Assembly: GCF_009362785.1 (NCBI RefSeq)
Contig: NZ_WHNQ01000029.1
Span: forward strand, 28,915 to 92,914
Origin: Paraburkholderia atlantica
GTDB taxonomy: Bacteria; Pseudomonadota; Gammaproteobacteria; Burkholderiales; Burkholderiaceae
Length of the DNA stretch: 64,000 nt
Direction of reading: 5' to 3'
The notes beneath the pieces were generated by a model, which saw nothing but the letters and a program-made list of their open reading frames with translations, searched no databases and was not told the DNA's origin. Below are positions 54,644-64,000 of the stretch, in pieces. The first letter of the stretch is position 1. Each line of letters starts with the position of its first letter. The position numbers were made by a program, and so were the translations under genes.

Positions 54644-56269
54644 ATGACCGATTTGGCCGCTTTAGTCGCGCACAAGGGCACGATTCTTATCGTCGACGAT
54701 ACGCCGGGGAATCTTGGTGTGATTGTCGACAGCTTCGAGGCGCACGGCATGCGGGTGCTGACGGCGCTCGATGGTACGGAAGCAGTCGAGCGTGCGGTCT
54801 TTGCGCAGGCGGACGTGATCCTGCTCGAAGTGGAGATGCCAGGCATCGACGGCTTCGAGACCTGTCGACGCCTCAAGCACGATGAGCGCACGCGTGACAT
54901 CCCGGTCATATTCATGACCTCGCTCTCAGGCGACGCGGACCGCGTCGGAGGTTTTTTGGTGGGCGGCGCCGATTACGTAACCAAGCCGTTACGTGTCGAT
55001 GAGACGCTGGCTCGCGTTGGCGTGCACCTTGAACTGCGGATGACGCACAAGCAGGTGCTCGCGCAGAACCACCTGCTGCTCGCGGAAGTAGCCGTGCGAA
55101 AGAAGACGGAAGCGGTGCTATCGGCAGCGCGCGACGATCTGGAGCACCGCGTCTCGTTGCGCACCGAAGAGCTCGCGCATGCCAACACGAGCTTGCTGGC
55201 GCAGATCGACGAGGGGAGGCGTGCAGACGCTCGTCTCAAGGAAAGCGAGGCTCGCTTTCGCGCGATTGTCGAAACGAGTCCGGTGCCGCTGTGCATCACG
55301 TCGATTCCTGACGGACACATCCTGTACACAAACCGGCCGCTGCGTGAGCTCTTCGGTATGGAAGAAGCCTCGTCCGCCAATATCGACGATTTCTATGCCG
55401 AACGTGGCGAGCATGAGCGTCTGATCGAGCATCTACAAACGAAGGGTGGCTTGCGCAATACAGAAGTCAAATTGCGGCGTCTTGACGGTACACGATTCTG
55501 GGCGATGGTGACGGCACGCGTTGCGACTTACGACGATTCTCCGGCGATCTATGTTGGCCTGAACGACATCACTGGGCGCAAGCAAATGGAGCAGGAACTC
55601 GTCGAATCGCGCCAGGAGCAGCGCGAACTGTCCGCGTATATGGAGGCGATTCGCGAAGAAGAAAGAAGGCGCATTGCGATGGAAGTTCACGACGAACTGG
55701 GTCAATTGCTGACTGCGCTCAAGATGGACGTGTCTCTGCTCAAGATGCGCATAGCGCACGACCCGGAAGCCTCGAAAAAGGCCGATGATATGCGTCAACT
55801 GATCGAAGGCACGATCTCGATGGTGCGCAATGTCGCGAGTCATTTGCGGCCCGCCGCGCTCAACTTCGGAATTGCGTCTGCCCTTGAATGGCTTGTCGAC
55901 GAGTTCAACCTCCGGAATGCTATTGTGTGTGAATTGCGCATCGAAGGCGGAGAACCCTCGCTGTCCGATTCACATGCCACGGCTTTGTTCCGCATCGCAC
56001 AGGCGTCGCTGACGAACGTCGCGCGGCATGCCGACGCCACACATATCGAGGTGACGCTTGTTTCGACAGCGGCGAAGCTCCTGCTGCAGGTGCGTGACGA
56101 TGGCCGCGGCTTCGACCAGCAAGTCGTGAGGGGCGACTATTCATATGGCCTGCTCGGCATGAACGAGCGCGCGCGGCTGATTGGCGGATCGCTTTCAATC
56201 GACAGCGCGCCGGGCGCGGGCACCATGGTTTCGATTCACATTCCGCTCGATGGCGGACTTCGAACATGA
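54644..56269 (+). CDS. Hybrid receiver-PAS-histidine kinase (HisKA_3)
   Basis: 541 residues. Residues 10-125 form a receiver domain (ILIVDDTPGNLG, FMTSLSGDAD, YVTKPLR) in which the phospho-acceptor Asp is Glu62 (VILLEVEMPGIDG). Then come a coiled-coil, a PAS domain (residues 210-330) and a HisKA_3/HATPase kinase with the phospho-histidine in EVHDELGQLLTAL and the ATP lid VRDDGRGFD. No membrane segment, so it is cytoplasmic. ATG 54644 is used. It overlaps the response regulator by four bases and surely forms a pair with it. Signal unknown; PAS may sense redox or a ligand. Confidence 0.9.
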   Translation: MTDLAALVAHKGTILIVDDTPGNLGVIVDSFEAHGMRVLTALDGTEAVERAVFAQADVILLEVEMPGIDGFETCRRLKHDERTRDIPVIFMTSLSGDADRVGGFLVGGADYVTKPLRVDETLARVGVHLELRMTHKQVLAQNHLLLAEVAVRKKTEAVLSAARDDLEHRVSLRTEELAHANTSLLAQIDEGRRADARLKESEARFRAIVETSPVPLCITSIPDGHILYTNRPLRELFGMEEASSANIDDFYAERGEHERLIEHLQTKGGLRNTEVKLRRLDGTRFWAMVTARVATYDDSPAIYVGLNDITGRKQMEQELVESRQEQRELSAYMEAIREEERRRIAMEVHDELGQLLTALKMDVSLLKMRIAHDPEASKKADDMRQLIEGTISMVRNVASHLRPAALNFGIASALEWLVDEFNLRNAIVCELRIEGGEPSLSDSHATALFRIAQASLTNVARHADATHIEVTLVSTAAKLLLQVRDDGRGFDQQVVRGDYSYGLLGMNERARLIGGSLSIDSAPGAGTMVSIHIPLDGGLRT

Positions 56270-56898
56270 TCAGGATACTCATCGCAGACGATCATGCAAT
56301 CGTCCGTGGTGGACTCAGACAAATCATAGCTACTACGAGCGATATCGTCGTTGTGGCGGAAGCGGCACAGGGGTCAGAAGTGATCGATGGGTTGCGGTCG
56401 CGGGCAGTTGACCTTTTGTTGCTCGACATGACGATGCCAGGCATCAGCGGTGTCGTCCTGATTCGCAGAGTACGGGCGGAACATCCTTCATTGCCGGTGC
56501 TCGTGCTGAGCATTCACGATGAGGCTCAGGTCGCGTCCCGCGCGCTGCGCGCGGGAGCGACGGGGTATCTGACCAAGGACAGTGACCCGGAAGTGCTGCT
56601 CGCAGCGATCCGCAAGCTCGCGGAGGGCGGGCGTTTCCTCGACCCGAAGCTCGTCGATGCAATGGTCTTCGATACTCAGCGCGACGACGTGCCTCCTCAT
56701 AAAGTACTGTCGGATCGCGAATTCCAGGTGCTGCAGATGCTCGCGGCGGGCAGGAGCATCAATGAAATCGCCGAGACATGTACGCTCAGTGCGAAAACTA
56801 TCAGTACACACAAGATGCGATTAATGCGCAAACTCGGGCTGTCCAACAACGCCGAGTTGATTAGATACGCGATCCGGCATGGGCTGATCGTCGAGTAG
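56266..56898 (+). CDS. NarL/FixJ-family response regulator
   Basis: 210 residues: receiver with IRILIADDHAIVRGG, phospho-Asp in LLLLDMTMPGISG and Lys in YLTKDSDP, then a LuxR-type helix-turn-helix (LSDREFQVLQMLAAGRSINE, IAETCTLSAKTISTHKMRLM). Coupled to the kinase by a four-base overlap. It may bind the palindromes at 53.9 kb, but this is inference. Confidence 0.93.
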   Translation: MIRILIADDHAIVRGGLRQIIATTSDIVVVAEAAQGSEVIDGLRSRAVDLLLLDMTMPGISGVVLIRRVRAEHPSLPVLVLSIHDEAQVASRALRAGATGYLTKDSDPEVLLAAIRKLAEGGRFLDPKLVDAMVFDTQRDDVPPHKVLSDREFQVLQMLAAGRSINEIAETCTLSAKTISTHKMRLMRKLGLSNNAELIRYAIRHGLIVE

Positions 56899-57655
56899 AA
56901 GGATGCTGGCAATCTCCTGATGAAATGAAGTTACGAGTGGTCGTCAGCGAGTTCGCACGCATTTCTCTTGCCGCGCGGGCGACATTGAGGGCGCTAAGGA
57001 TGGCTGGCGCAATGGATTGTAAGAAGTATCTGCCAGCGATTCACATTTCGCGACCGGGTAATCGGATTTTACCGCTCCTACGGATATTGCTCCACGGAAT
57101 TGGGATTTGACTTGGACCGGTAAGCCTTTGCTTGCATCCAGCGGTGATCCGCGAAATGCCGATAACGTCCGTCAAGCTCAGTCACGCGTTTGGCCTGTAT
57201 CACGATGGCGCTACGTCGCTGAGTGGCGCTAGATAATGCAGCGCTTCGATACCGTCCAAGGGTGATTCCCCCAAGTTCACGGTAAAACGAGCGGCGGCCG
57301 GGATGACCGTTTGGCCAGCCGAGATTCCCGAACCGGCTTACGTCAAGCACGCCTTTGTCAAAGCCAGCGCGCGGCTTAATAGCCGTGCCGAAAATGGTAA
57401 TCAGCCGAACGTTAACGCGAGCGACGCATGCGTGGCTTTCGCGATCCTGAACGCGCGCAAACAGCTCGCAGCACGCTTCACCGCGTGGCGGCGTTTGGCA
57501 GACATCACCGAAGTTCCGTCCGCTTTCTGAGCCAGCGTTTTCCCTCCCCGCTAGGTTAGACCGTGGCCAGGAGATCCTGAGTCACCCCACGCACCACACG
57601 TTCGAGCCCGAGAGTTCAACTAGAACCCGGACAGCAGATTGCATCGAAGTCCTAG
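56899..57655. other. Intergenic stretch before the transposon block
   Basis: About 750 bases with no supportable gene. A CAGGA-GA-TCCTG palindrome at 57568-57579 resembles the operators at 53.9 kb. Confidence 0.35.
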
Positions 57656-59001
57656 CAGGCTGTTGAAAAGCGCCCCGTCACGACACCGAAGCTACGTTCA
57701 GGAGACTTGCGCGTGCAATTTCCCGCTGAATTACCGGTTTGCCGCGCGATCCGCGCGGCGCATGCGCACGCATGCCGCCCTGCTGGCGCGCAGTCTTCAC
57801 GCCGTGACCGCTCATCGCGCCGCTCCTTGCGGCACCACCCCTGGCATTCGGGCCATGCGGGTCAGATTGCTGGCAACCATCGTCAGCTTGAAGTGCTGGT
57901 CGACGCGCTTGATACCGCGATAGACCGTCTGCCGGATCCGACCGACCGTTTTACCCCAGCCGAAATGCTCTTCGATTCGTTTGCGGATGATCTGGCTAAT
58001 CCGGTAGCCCGCGTGCCGCGAAGTGCGGCCGTCTATTGCGCTGCCGCCCCAACGCTCATCGTTGCGCGCGACATGCGGTGTCACGTTGCGAGCGCGGCAA
58101 TCGTTCACGAAGTCGCGGGTGTCATACGCCTTGTCGGCACCAACTGTCTTCGCATGAGCGCCTGGCACGCGATCGAGCAATTGCAATGCGCTGGCCCGCT
58201 CGGCGAAGCCATCTGCGTGACTGACCACGGCGCCGACCACCAGCCCCGAGCGATTCTCCATCAGGATGTGCCCGTGGTAGCACAGGATGGCCGGGCTCTT
58301 GTGGCTCTTCTTGAACAATCGCGCCTCCGGATCAGTAGTCGACTCGTGCGTGGCATTGCTACGTCGCTCGCCTTTCCAGTCAGTGTCGGCGTTGCGGCCA
58401 CCGCTGGCTGGCGGACCATCGTCCGGGCCGTCCTTACGGCGGAAGCTCTTGTGACTGGCCCACGCCTGAATCAGCGTGCCGTCCACCGAGAAATGGTCTC
58501 TCGACAGCAAGCCCCGCTTGTCCGCCAGGCTCATGACTTCGGTGAAGAACGCTTCCACGACTTCATGCTCCAGCAACCGGTCGCGGTTCTTCGAGAACAC
58601 CGAGTGGTCCCACACGGCGTCCTCAATCGCCAGCCCGACAACCCAGCGGAACAGCAGGTTGTAGCGCATCTGCTCCATCAGCATCCGCTCGCTGCGCACC
58701 GAGTAGAACACCTGTAACAGCAGCTCCCGCATCAGCTTCTCAGGCGCAATCGAGGCACGGCCGGTGTCCGCGTAGATGACGCTGAACAGCCCGTTGAGCC
58801 GTTTCAACGCGTCATTCACCAGCAACCGAATCGGTCGCAACGGGTGATCTGCCGGGACGAAGTCCTCGAGCTTGACCGTCGTGAACAGGGGTTCCTGCAT
58901 CTCATCCATTCCGCGCATCGCATCCGCTGCCAAAGATCATGAACATCCATAACGCCCGTCCCTCAAACCCCGTTTACACGGGACCCAAATTCAACAGCCT
59001 G
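57656..59001. mobile_element. IS5-superfamily insertion sequence, about 1.35 kb
   Basis: Perfect inverted ends CAGGCTGTTGAA (left) and TTCAACAGCCTG (right), flanked by CTAG on both sides (57652-57655, 59002-59005), a four-base target duplication. One intact transposase. Looks recent. Confidence 0.88.
57812..58933 (-). CDS. IS5-type DDE transposase
   Basis: 373 residues: MQEPLFTTVKLEDFVPADHP, VSVDGTLIQAWASHKSF-type catalytic segment (here HFSVDGTLIQAWASHKSF), TVGADKAYDTRDFV and RKRIEEHFGWGKTVGRIRQT. D, D and E positions are present, so it is probably active. Confidence 0.92.
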   Translation of the reverse strand: MAADAMRGMDEMQEPLFTTVKLEDFVPADHPLRPIRLLVNDALKRLNGLFSVIYADTGRASIAPEKLMRELLLQVFYSVRSERMLMEQMRYNLLFRWVVGLAIEDAVWDHSVFSKNRDRLLEHEVVEAFFTEVMSLADKRGLLSRDHFSVDGTLIQAWASHKSFRRKDGPDDGPPASGGRNADTDWKGERRSNATHESTTDPEARLFKKSHKSPAILCYHGHILMENRSGLVVGAVVSHADGFAERASALQLLDRVPGAHAKTVGADKAYDTRDFVNDCRARNVTPHVARNDERWGGSAIDGRTSRHAGYRISQIIRKRIEEHFGWGKTVGRIRQTVYRGIKRVDQHFKLTMVASNLTRMARMPGVVPQGAAR

Positions 59002-59235
59002 CTAGAGTTCATCTGGCTCGTTTGACAGTCTGGATATACGGAAGCAGTCGATTACCAGCGTCGCCACCACTTGAAAGAAAGCCTGATAAACCGGGCGCGA
59101 CCATATAAGGTGTAAAGTAAGCGCGAAATAAGGCGCACCTAGCCTCCGTAGTCGGGAAGATGCAAGCTGCGCCCGCAGACTTGGATTGCGGACGCAGATA
59201 ATGACCGACACTGACTTTGACTTTTTCCCCTGCGG

Positions 59236-59607
59236 GTGATCCGGACATGTGCTGATGGCAAGCATGGATCCAACCCGGAGGGCAAGCGCAAGCTGATCGA
59301 GGCCTGCCGCCTGCCTGGCGCATCGCTGGCAGGCTTGTCGCTGAAGGCCGGGGTGAATGCGAACCAGTTGCACAATCGCGACAGTCGTCACAATCGACGA
59401 CGCGGCCCCGGCGTTGGTCCCAAGGGGAGCTGTGCCACCCGCATCGGAATCGACGCCACAGCGTGAACCTTCTCGTCCTTCGCCGCGCCCGGCATCGCTG
59501 GCGGGCCTGTCGGCGACGCTTCCCAATGGGGATCTCGTTGAGCTCGAGTGTACCGGGCGCGACGCTTCACTCGTGACGGCGATGACCGCAGCATTGCGAG
59601 CGCGCTG
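59236..59607 (+). pseudogene. IS66 tnpA (frameshifted)
   Basis: KRKLIEACRLPGASLAGLSL and KAGVNANQLHN match the N-terminal helix-turn-helix of IS66 OrfA; the continuation (AALVPRGAVPPASESTP, LPNGDLVELECTGRDAS) is in another frame. Confidence 0.75.
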
Positions 59608-59976
59608 ATGTTCTGCTTCGATACGGAGCTGCGAGTCTATCTGTACCGCGAGCCGATCGACTTCAGGGCTGGGATCAACAGCCTCGTCAACCTGGTTGAG
59701 CAGTCGATGCAGATCGATCTGCTCGCACGCGCCGTGTACGCGTTCAGCAACCGGCGGGCTAACCGCATCAAACTGTTGCTGTGGGAGCGTGGCGTCCGAC
59801 TGATGCTGCGCCGCCTGGAAGCAGACCGGTTAGTGTGGCCGCGCCGGCAGCAGGCCGTCATCGAACTGACGACCGAACAGCTGCATTGGCTGCTTGAGGG
59901 CATCGACACTGAAGCGGTTCGTCGACATCCATCCCGCCGCTATCGGCCCGAGACGATCGACACAAAGCTTGATTGA
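59608..59976 (+). CDS. IS66 TnpB
   Basis: 122 residues with the OrfB core (ELRVYLYREPIDFRAGINSL, NRIKLLLWERGVRLMLRRLE). Open frame, between broken tnpA and tnpC. Confidence 0.88.
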   Translation: MFCFDTELRVYLYREPIDFRAGINSLVNLVEQSMQIDLLARAVYAFSNRRANRIKLLLWERGVRLMLRRLEADRLVWPRRQQAVIELTTEQLHWLLEGIDTEAVRRHPSRRYRPETIDTKLD

Positions 59977-61592
59977 TATCAAGGCGGCACGTAAACCTGT
60001 TTCGGCGGTTGCATCGCTATCGTGAGAGGCATGGACACACATCTTCTCTGGACTTCCGCCGGCCGCCCAAGCCTATATCCGTGAGCTTTGAGCAGGGTAC
60101 TGCTGACCTGGCCCCCCGCATACAGACCCTCGACGAGCAGTTGGGGCTTGCACAAAGCCAGCGCTTTGCGCCCCGCAGTGAGAAGCTCACGGATCGCGTG
60201 TTCAACGAAGCCGAACAAATGGCCCAGGCCTAAGACGACGCTGATGACGCGTTCGCGCTGCCTGACACCGGACTGCCGCAAGTCAACGAGCCGGAAGGCG
60301 GCAAGCGTGGGCGCAAACCGCTGCCGGCCAACCTGCCGCCCCAGCGCATCGAATACGACGTGCCTGAGGACCAGAAGATTTGCGCCTGCTGCGGTCACGG
60401 TATGCACCGCATGGGCGAGGATAACAGCGAGCAGTTGCACATCGACGTCAAGGCGTCGGTGCTGCAACAGGTGTGGTTTCAAGTACGCATGCCGGCATTG
60501 CGAGCGCCACGCAGACCGCACGCCGGTCCTGATTGCGTCGATGCCTGCAGGCGCTGCCGGGCAGCAATGCCAGCGCGTCGGTGATCGCCACCGTCACGGC
60601 CGGCAAGTTTGTCGACGGTACACCGCTGTACCGGATGGCAGACGTATTTGCGCGCGCAGACATTCCGGTAGGCCGTGGCACACTGGCCAACTGGATCATC
60701 CGGCCCGCCGAGCTGCATTACAGCCGCCTGTACGCAGCGCTGCGTAAGACGCTGCTCTCGCAGCCGCTGATTCACGGCGACGAAACCACGGTGCAGGTAC
60801 TCAAGGAGCCTGGCAAGAGCGCGCAGAGCAAGAGCTATATGTAGGCGTACCGCAGTGCCGAGGACTGCGGGGAGCCGGTGGCGCCAGCCGGAGCGCAGTC
60901 AGGAACATCCGAAGAGGTTCCTCGCGGGCTATAGGGGCTTGCTCATGAGCGACGGCTACGCTGCGTGGCGCACGCTCGAAGGCCCAACTCACTTCGGCTG
61001 CCTGGCCCATGCGAGACGGAGCTTCGTCGACGCGCTCAAGGGGCAGAGGAAACCCGGTTGCCGCGTAGCGCAGGCACTCAAGTACTTTGAGGCACTGTAC
61101 TAGGTCGAGCGGCTTGCCAAAGGGAATCGGCCTGAAGGCGAGACGCGTATCGGCTACATGTACCGCCTGCGCCAGCAGCACAGTGTTCCATTGCTCGAAG
61201 CATTCAGGAAATGGCTCGATGAGCAGACCCCTGAGGTGTTGCCCGAGAGCCTGCTGGGCAAGGCAATTGGCTATACACGCAACCAGTGGGAATACCTGAG
61301 CCGCTATGTGGCAGATGGGCTTGCCCCGGTAGACAATAACGTCATGGAACGCGATATCCGCCCCTTCTGCACTGGCAGAACTTCGGGGCTGTTCAGTGAC
61401 ACCGTTGCCGGAGCAAAGGCGAGCGCCATGGTGTACAGCTTGATCCGGACCTGTCGGGCCTGCGGCGTCGAGCCCTATGCGTACCTCGTACACGTGCTGA
61501 CCGAGTCGCCGCAACGCGCGCCGGATGCGGACATCAGCGATCTGCTGCCGTTCAACTATGCGAAGCGCAGCGCCGAGTCGAAAGCGAGCTGA
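59973..61592 (+). pseudogene. IS66 tnpC transposase (stops and frameshifts)
   Basis: Pieces of the DDE transposase in several frames: PRIQTLDEQLGLAQSQRFAP up to a stop near 60,231; EDQKICACCGHGMHRMGED zinc finger; PLYRMADVFARADIPVGRGT and QPLIHGDETTVQVL up to a stop at 60,842; NQWEYLSRYVADGLAPVDNN and the C-terminus to 61,592. At least three disruptions; inactive. Confidence 0.85.
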
Positions 61593-61747
61593 CACACAAG
61601 ACGCGCGCAGGCCGCCACGTCGGCGCACACTCCCCGAACACAATTGGAAACATCGCCGGTCAATATCGACCGTCGCGATGGGGGCTACTCACGCGTGCAG
61701 AATGCAAACGATTCCTCATTCGCTGTGCTAAATCTAGCGCTTACGGT

Positions 61748-62035
61748 GTAGAGGTATTGATCACGGCGACGCGTCGGAGGACGCCGGTAATTAGGACCCG
61801 CTCGATGCCGGGCAATGCGCACGACGGTCATCTCATGGAAGAAGCGCTGGACTACGCGGCGATTCTCAGTGACGTCCAACCTGAAATCGTGATCGTCGAC
61901 CGTGGTTGCCCGGGGGCGCCGAACCGGACAGCGTTAGGGTCTACCACCCCGGTCTGCGCCGTGGCATCACGCGAACGTTGCGCGTCATGATCCGGCGGCG
62001 TAGCGCGATTGAGCCGACCATCGGGCATATGTAGA
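61748..62035 (+). pseudogene. C-terminal fragment of an IS5-type transposase
   Basis: RSMPGNAHDGHLMEEALDYA and EIVIVDRGCPG, then in another frame MIRRRSAIEPTIGHM. It begins at the right flank of the IS66 element, which may have cut it. From there to 62,297 the DNA is AT-rich with nothing recognisable. Confidence 0.7.
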
Positions 62036-62297
62036 CGGATGGCTCGGTAGAACGCACTTCCAAACGATTAAAATATTAAACAATCGTTATGGCATTAAAA
62101 AAACGTTTTATATCAGTGTGACTGGTAATTAGTGATATCGTGGCATTTATTTTGCACAGTATCAGAATCCGAGGTTTAGACCTTGTGCGCGGCAACGAAT
62201 TTGCGCAGTTATAGGCATCCCCGTCTGGCGCTCGATGGCCTTCGTTGCCGACGTGGATGATGGCTAGTTGACGAGTGTTTTACTTACAAAGGAAGGC

Positions 62298-62551
62298 ATG
62301 AATTTCTTTCGCGAAAACGTTCTCCGCGCTGTGTTGCTGCTATGCGTTCTTTGTGCAGGATCGGCTCATGGCGATTTATCACTGTCTGGGACTCCGCCGG
62401 ACCCGATGCGGTATTGACCAGCATAATATCCTATACAGGAACTGTCACGCTTGAAAAGGCCAATGACTTGGTTTCTGCGTTGGAACAACGCCAATCACGG
62501 GCAATGCGGGCCACTGAAAATCAGTGGCACAAGATTGTCGCGCTGATCTGA
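62298..62551 (+). pseudogene. Small secreted-protein gene, complete 39-residue frame or frameshifted longer gene
   Basis: ATG 62298 with AAAGGAAG upstream gives MNFFRENVLRAVLLLCVLCA then GSAHGDLSLSGTPPDPMRY and stops at 62417. This is a clean signal peptide. The next frame continues with protein-like TSIISYTGTVTLEKANDLVS to 62551, so a one-base shift in a gene of about 84 residues is likely. Confidence 0.45.
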
Positions 62552-62693
62552 TGAGGTTACCTGCCGGCGGGACGTCATAGACCCGCGAGGCAGTTCTGGG
62601 CGGCAATGGGCGTACTTGCATGGATTCGACCACGGCTGAGCCGTGCGAGGGCGTGCGCGTCGCGTTCTATCGGGCAACACCTACGGAGGCAGC

Positions 62694-63278
62694 ATGACCT
62701 GCATTGTGGCGCTGACAGATGGCAAGAAGGTTTACATGGGTGCGGATTCGGCAGGATCGGGGGGGGCCATCACCGTGCGCGCCGACCCCAAGATTTATCG
62801 GGTGGGACCGTTCCTGATCGGCTTCACGACATCCTTCAGGATGGGGCAGCTTCTGGGTCATAGTCTGACCGTCGCGCCGCGCCCTGAGGGCACCGATGTG
62901 TTCGCCTTCATGTGCACGACGTTCATTGAGGCGGTACGCGCTTGCTTTACCCGCGGCGGATTCGCGCGCAAGGACGGTGAACGCGAATCGGCTGGCACTT
63001 TTCTGGTTGGGTACATGGGGCGTATCTTCCAGATTCGCGGCGATTATCAGGTTGCTGAGCGCGCCGTGAACTTCGATGCCTGTGGTAGCGGCAAACAGGC
63101 GGCGCTGGGCTCACTGCATACCACCGTCGGTGTGCCGATGCGGCCGGACGTCAGACTCGAACGCGCTTTGGCCGCGGCGGCAGAATTTTCAACGGGAGTC
63201 CGTGGCCCGTTCCGGATCGAAGTGCTGGACGGGCAGACCGCTCAACGATCGGTCGAAGAAGAGGTAAGCGACGTTTGA
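62694..63278 (+). CDS. HslV/proteasome-like Ntn-hydrolase
   Basis: 194 residues: MTCIVALTDGKKVYMGADSA with a putative nucleophile Thr2, RADPKIYRVGPFLIGFTTSF, GTFLVGYMGRIFQIRGDYQV. Strong GGAGG before ATG 62694. Resembles stand-alone Ntn hydrolases annotated as HslV-like peptidases and often found near phages. Isolated here among IS remains; no HslU. Confidence 0.8.
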   Translation: MTCIVALTDGKKVYMGADSAGSGGAITVRADPKIYRVGPFLIGFTTSFRMGQLLGHSLTVAPRPEGTDVFAFMCTTFIEAVRACFTRGGFARKDGERESAGTFLVGYMGRIFQIRGDYQVAERAVNFDACGSGKQAALGSLHTTVGVPMRPDVRLERALAAAAEFSTGVRGPFRIEVLDGQTAQRSVEEEVSDV

Positions 63279-63550
63279 TCTACCAGCCGCTCACTTACGA
63301 CGAATGGGTGATGGTTGAGCCGCTCTTCGGTTCGCAGACACTTGGCCTTGGCCGTCCGCGCGTCGCCAGTCTGCGGGCTGAAAGCCATCGTGCATGTGCT
63401 GACCAAGGAATGCCGCTTGGGGCATCTGCTGCAGAACCTCGGCTTCCCGTCACACATTACCGCCCGGCACAACTCCAAGCGCTGGCAGCAGAAGGGCACG
63501 ATGGACGTCGTGCTTGCGGCTCCCGGGGTCGCTCGGTCGCGTACTGAGGC
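63275..63550 (+). pseudogene. N-terminal fragment of an IS5-type transposase
   Basis: MIYQPLTYDEWVMVEPLFGS, then after a frame change LKAIVHVLTKECRLGHLLQN and KRWQQKGTMDVVLAAPG, the DUF4096-type start of IS5 transposases. Broken. Confidence 0.7.
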
Positions 63551-63773
63551 CGAGCCATGCCCAGAAGGCGGTCGGCGTACACGTCGCGCGCGGCGGGAAT
63601 GAAGATCTTAGTCACGGTGCGGTACGAAAACCCCTTCGCCGAACAGCAGGCAGGTTCTCCGGAGGATCAAGATGGTGCAACTGAAAGTGGCTAAAGGCGA
63701 GAATGAGCTTCCCCTGAAATTTCGCCTTCCAGCAGGTCGTGTGTAAACTCGACCCAAAGGAAGGAAAGAAGAG

Positions 63774-64000
63774 ATGTTCAAGGTACCAAAACAGGCGTAC
63801 ACGCCGGAGTTCCGGGCGGCGGCCGTGCAACGAGTCAAGGACGGGCAAGGCGTAGGCGCAGTGGCCCGCGAGTTGGGCGTGTCGGAGCAGACGCTGCGCA
63901 ACTGGGTGAAGGCCGAGCAGGCCGGCAAACTGAACGGTCCCGGAGCGAAGGTGGTCACGCCCGAGCAGATGGAGCTCTCGCGGTTACGCGCCGAGAACAA
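63774..64000 (+). CDS. IS3-family OrfA (partial at right edge)
   Basis: 75 residues visible: YTPEFRAAAVQRVKDGQGVG, AVARELGVSEQTLRNWVKAE, the HTH_Tnp_1 domain. AAGGAAGGAAAGAAG precedes ATG 63774. Runs off the window. Confidence 0.88.
   Translation, partial: MFKVPKQAYTPEFRAAAVQRVKDGQGVGAVARELGVSEQTLRNWVKAEQAGKLNGPGAKVVTPEQMELSRLRAEN

Larger units (their letters stand above)
59117..61744. mobile_element. IS66-family element, 2.6 kb, decayed
   Basis: Ends GTAAGCGC and GCGCTTAC are the IS66 type. Flanks GGTGTAAA (59109-59116) and GGTGTAGA (61745-61752) match at seven of eight bases, the expected eight-base duplication with one mutation. Contains tnpA, tnpB and tnpC in order; tnpA and tnpC are broken. 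Confidence 0.85.

Noticed and set aside
57078..57530. Overlapping frames on both strands before the IS5 element
   Set aside because: Neither has a ribosome site or recognisable domain; GC-rich DNA gives such frames by chance.
1..64000. CRISPR arrays, tRNA or rRNA genes, plasmid replication origin
   Set aside because: No regularly spaced repeats, cloverleaf-like segments, rRNA motifs or rep/par genes were found.

Overview
The window is a symbiosis region of the kind found on plasmids of nodulating betaproteobacteria (Mimosa-type Paraburkholderia/Cupriavidus). The compact nodB-C-I-J-H-A-S-U-Q order, a NodD gene divergent behind one nod box, a nearby nifA and a full nif/fix set all point there. 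The species cannot be fixed from sequence alone.

Layout. (1) 1-11,440, minus strand: an operon for sulfated, N-methylated, carbamoylated Nod factor (nodBCIJHASUQ), followed by a NodT-type outer-membrane lipoprotein and the start of an RND adaptor that runs off the left edge. (2) 11,448-16,602: nodD, then an unusual minus-strand cassette made of a haem-oxygenase-like di-iron candidate, a frameshifted middle gene and an ATP-grasp ligase, with a divergent LysR regulator. (3) 17,333-24,133: nifA and the sigma-54 nifE-N-X-(DUF683)-fdxB-nifQ operon. (4) 24,194-29,765: accessory DNA with a MerR-methyltransferase fusion, small unknown genes and debris. (5) 29,766-35,432, minus strand: nifV-nifW-fixABCX and a helical-repeat protein. 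(6) 35,837-40,656: nifB-fdxN-HesB-nifZ, then nifT-DUF6129-DegT. (7) 40,715-46,805: a small minus-strand accessory operon divergent from nifHDK. (8) 46,806-56,898: one IS, then ompW and cyoABCD behind an FNR/FixK-type box, small unknown genes and a sensor kinase/response regulator pair. (9) 56,899-64,000: insertion-sequence scrap (IS5-type, IS66 and IS3 elements) with an Ntn-hydrolase gene among it.

How it works together. NodD and plant flavonoids would drive Nod factor synthesis and export. Low oxygen would let NifA (which carries the oxygen-sensing cysteine motif) act with sigma-54 on -24/-12 promoters seen before nifE, nifV, nifB, nifH and the accessory operon. FixABCX supplies electrons, NifB/E/N/X/Q/V build FeMo-cofactor, and NifHDK fixes nitrogen. 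The cyo oxidase may supply respiration in the same low-oxygen setting.

Most unusual items: the di-iron/ATP-grasp cassette; a DegT-fold protein in the nif cluster whose PLP lysine is serine; a receiver domain with Glu for the phospho-Asp; a NodQ reduced to APS kinase; one NifA site placed between nifV and nifB; and a repeated TCAGGA-N2-TCCTGA operator. No tRNA, rRNA or CRISPR array was seen.
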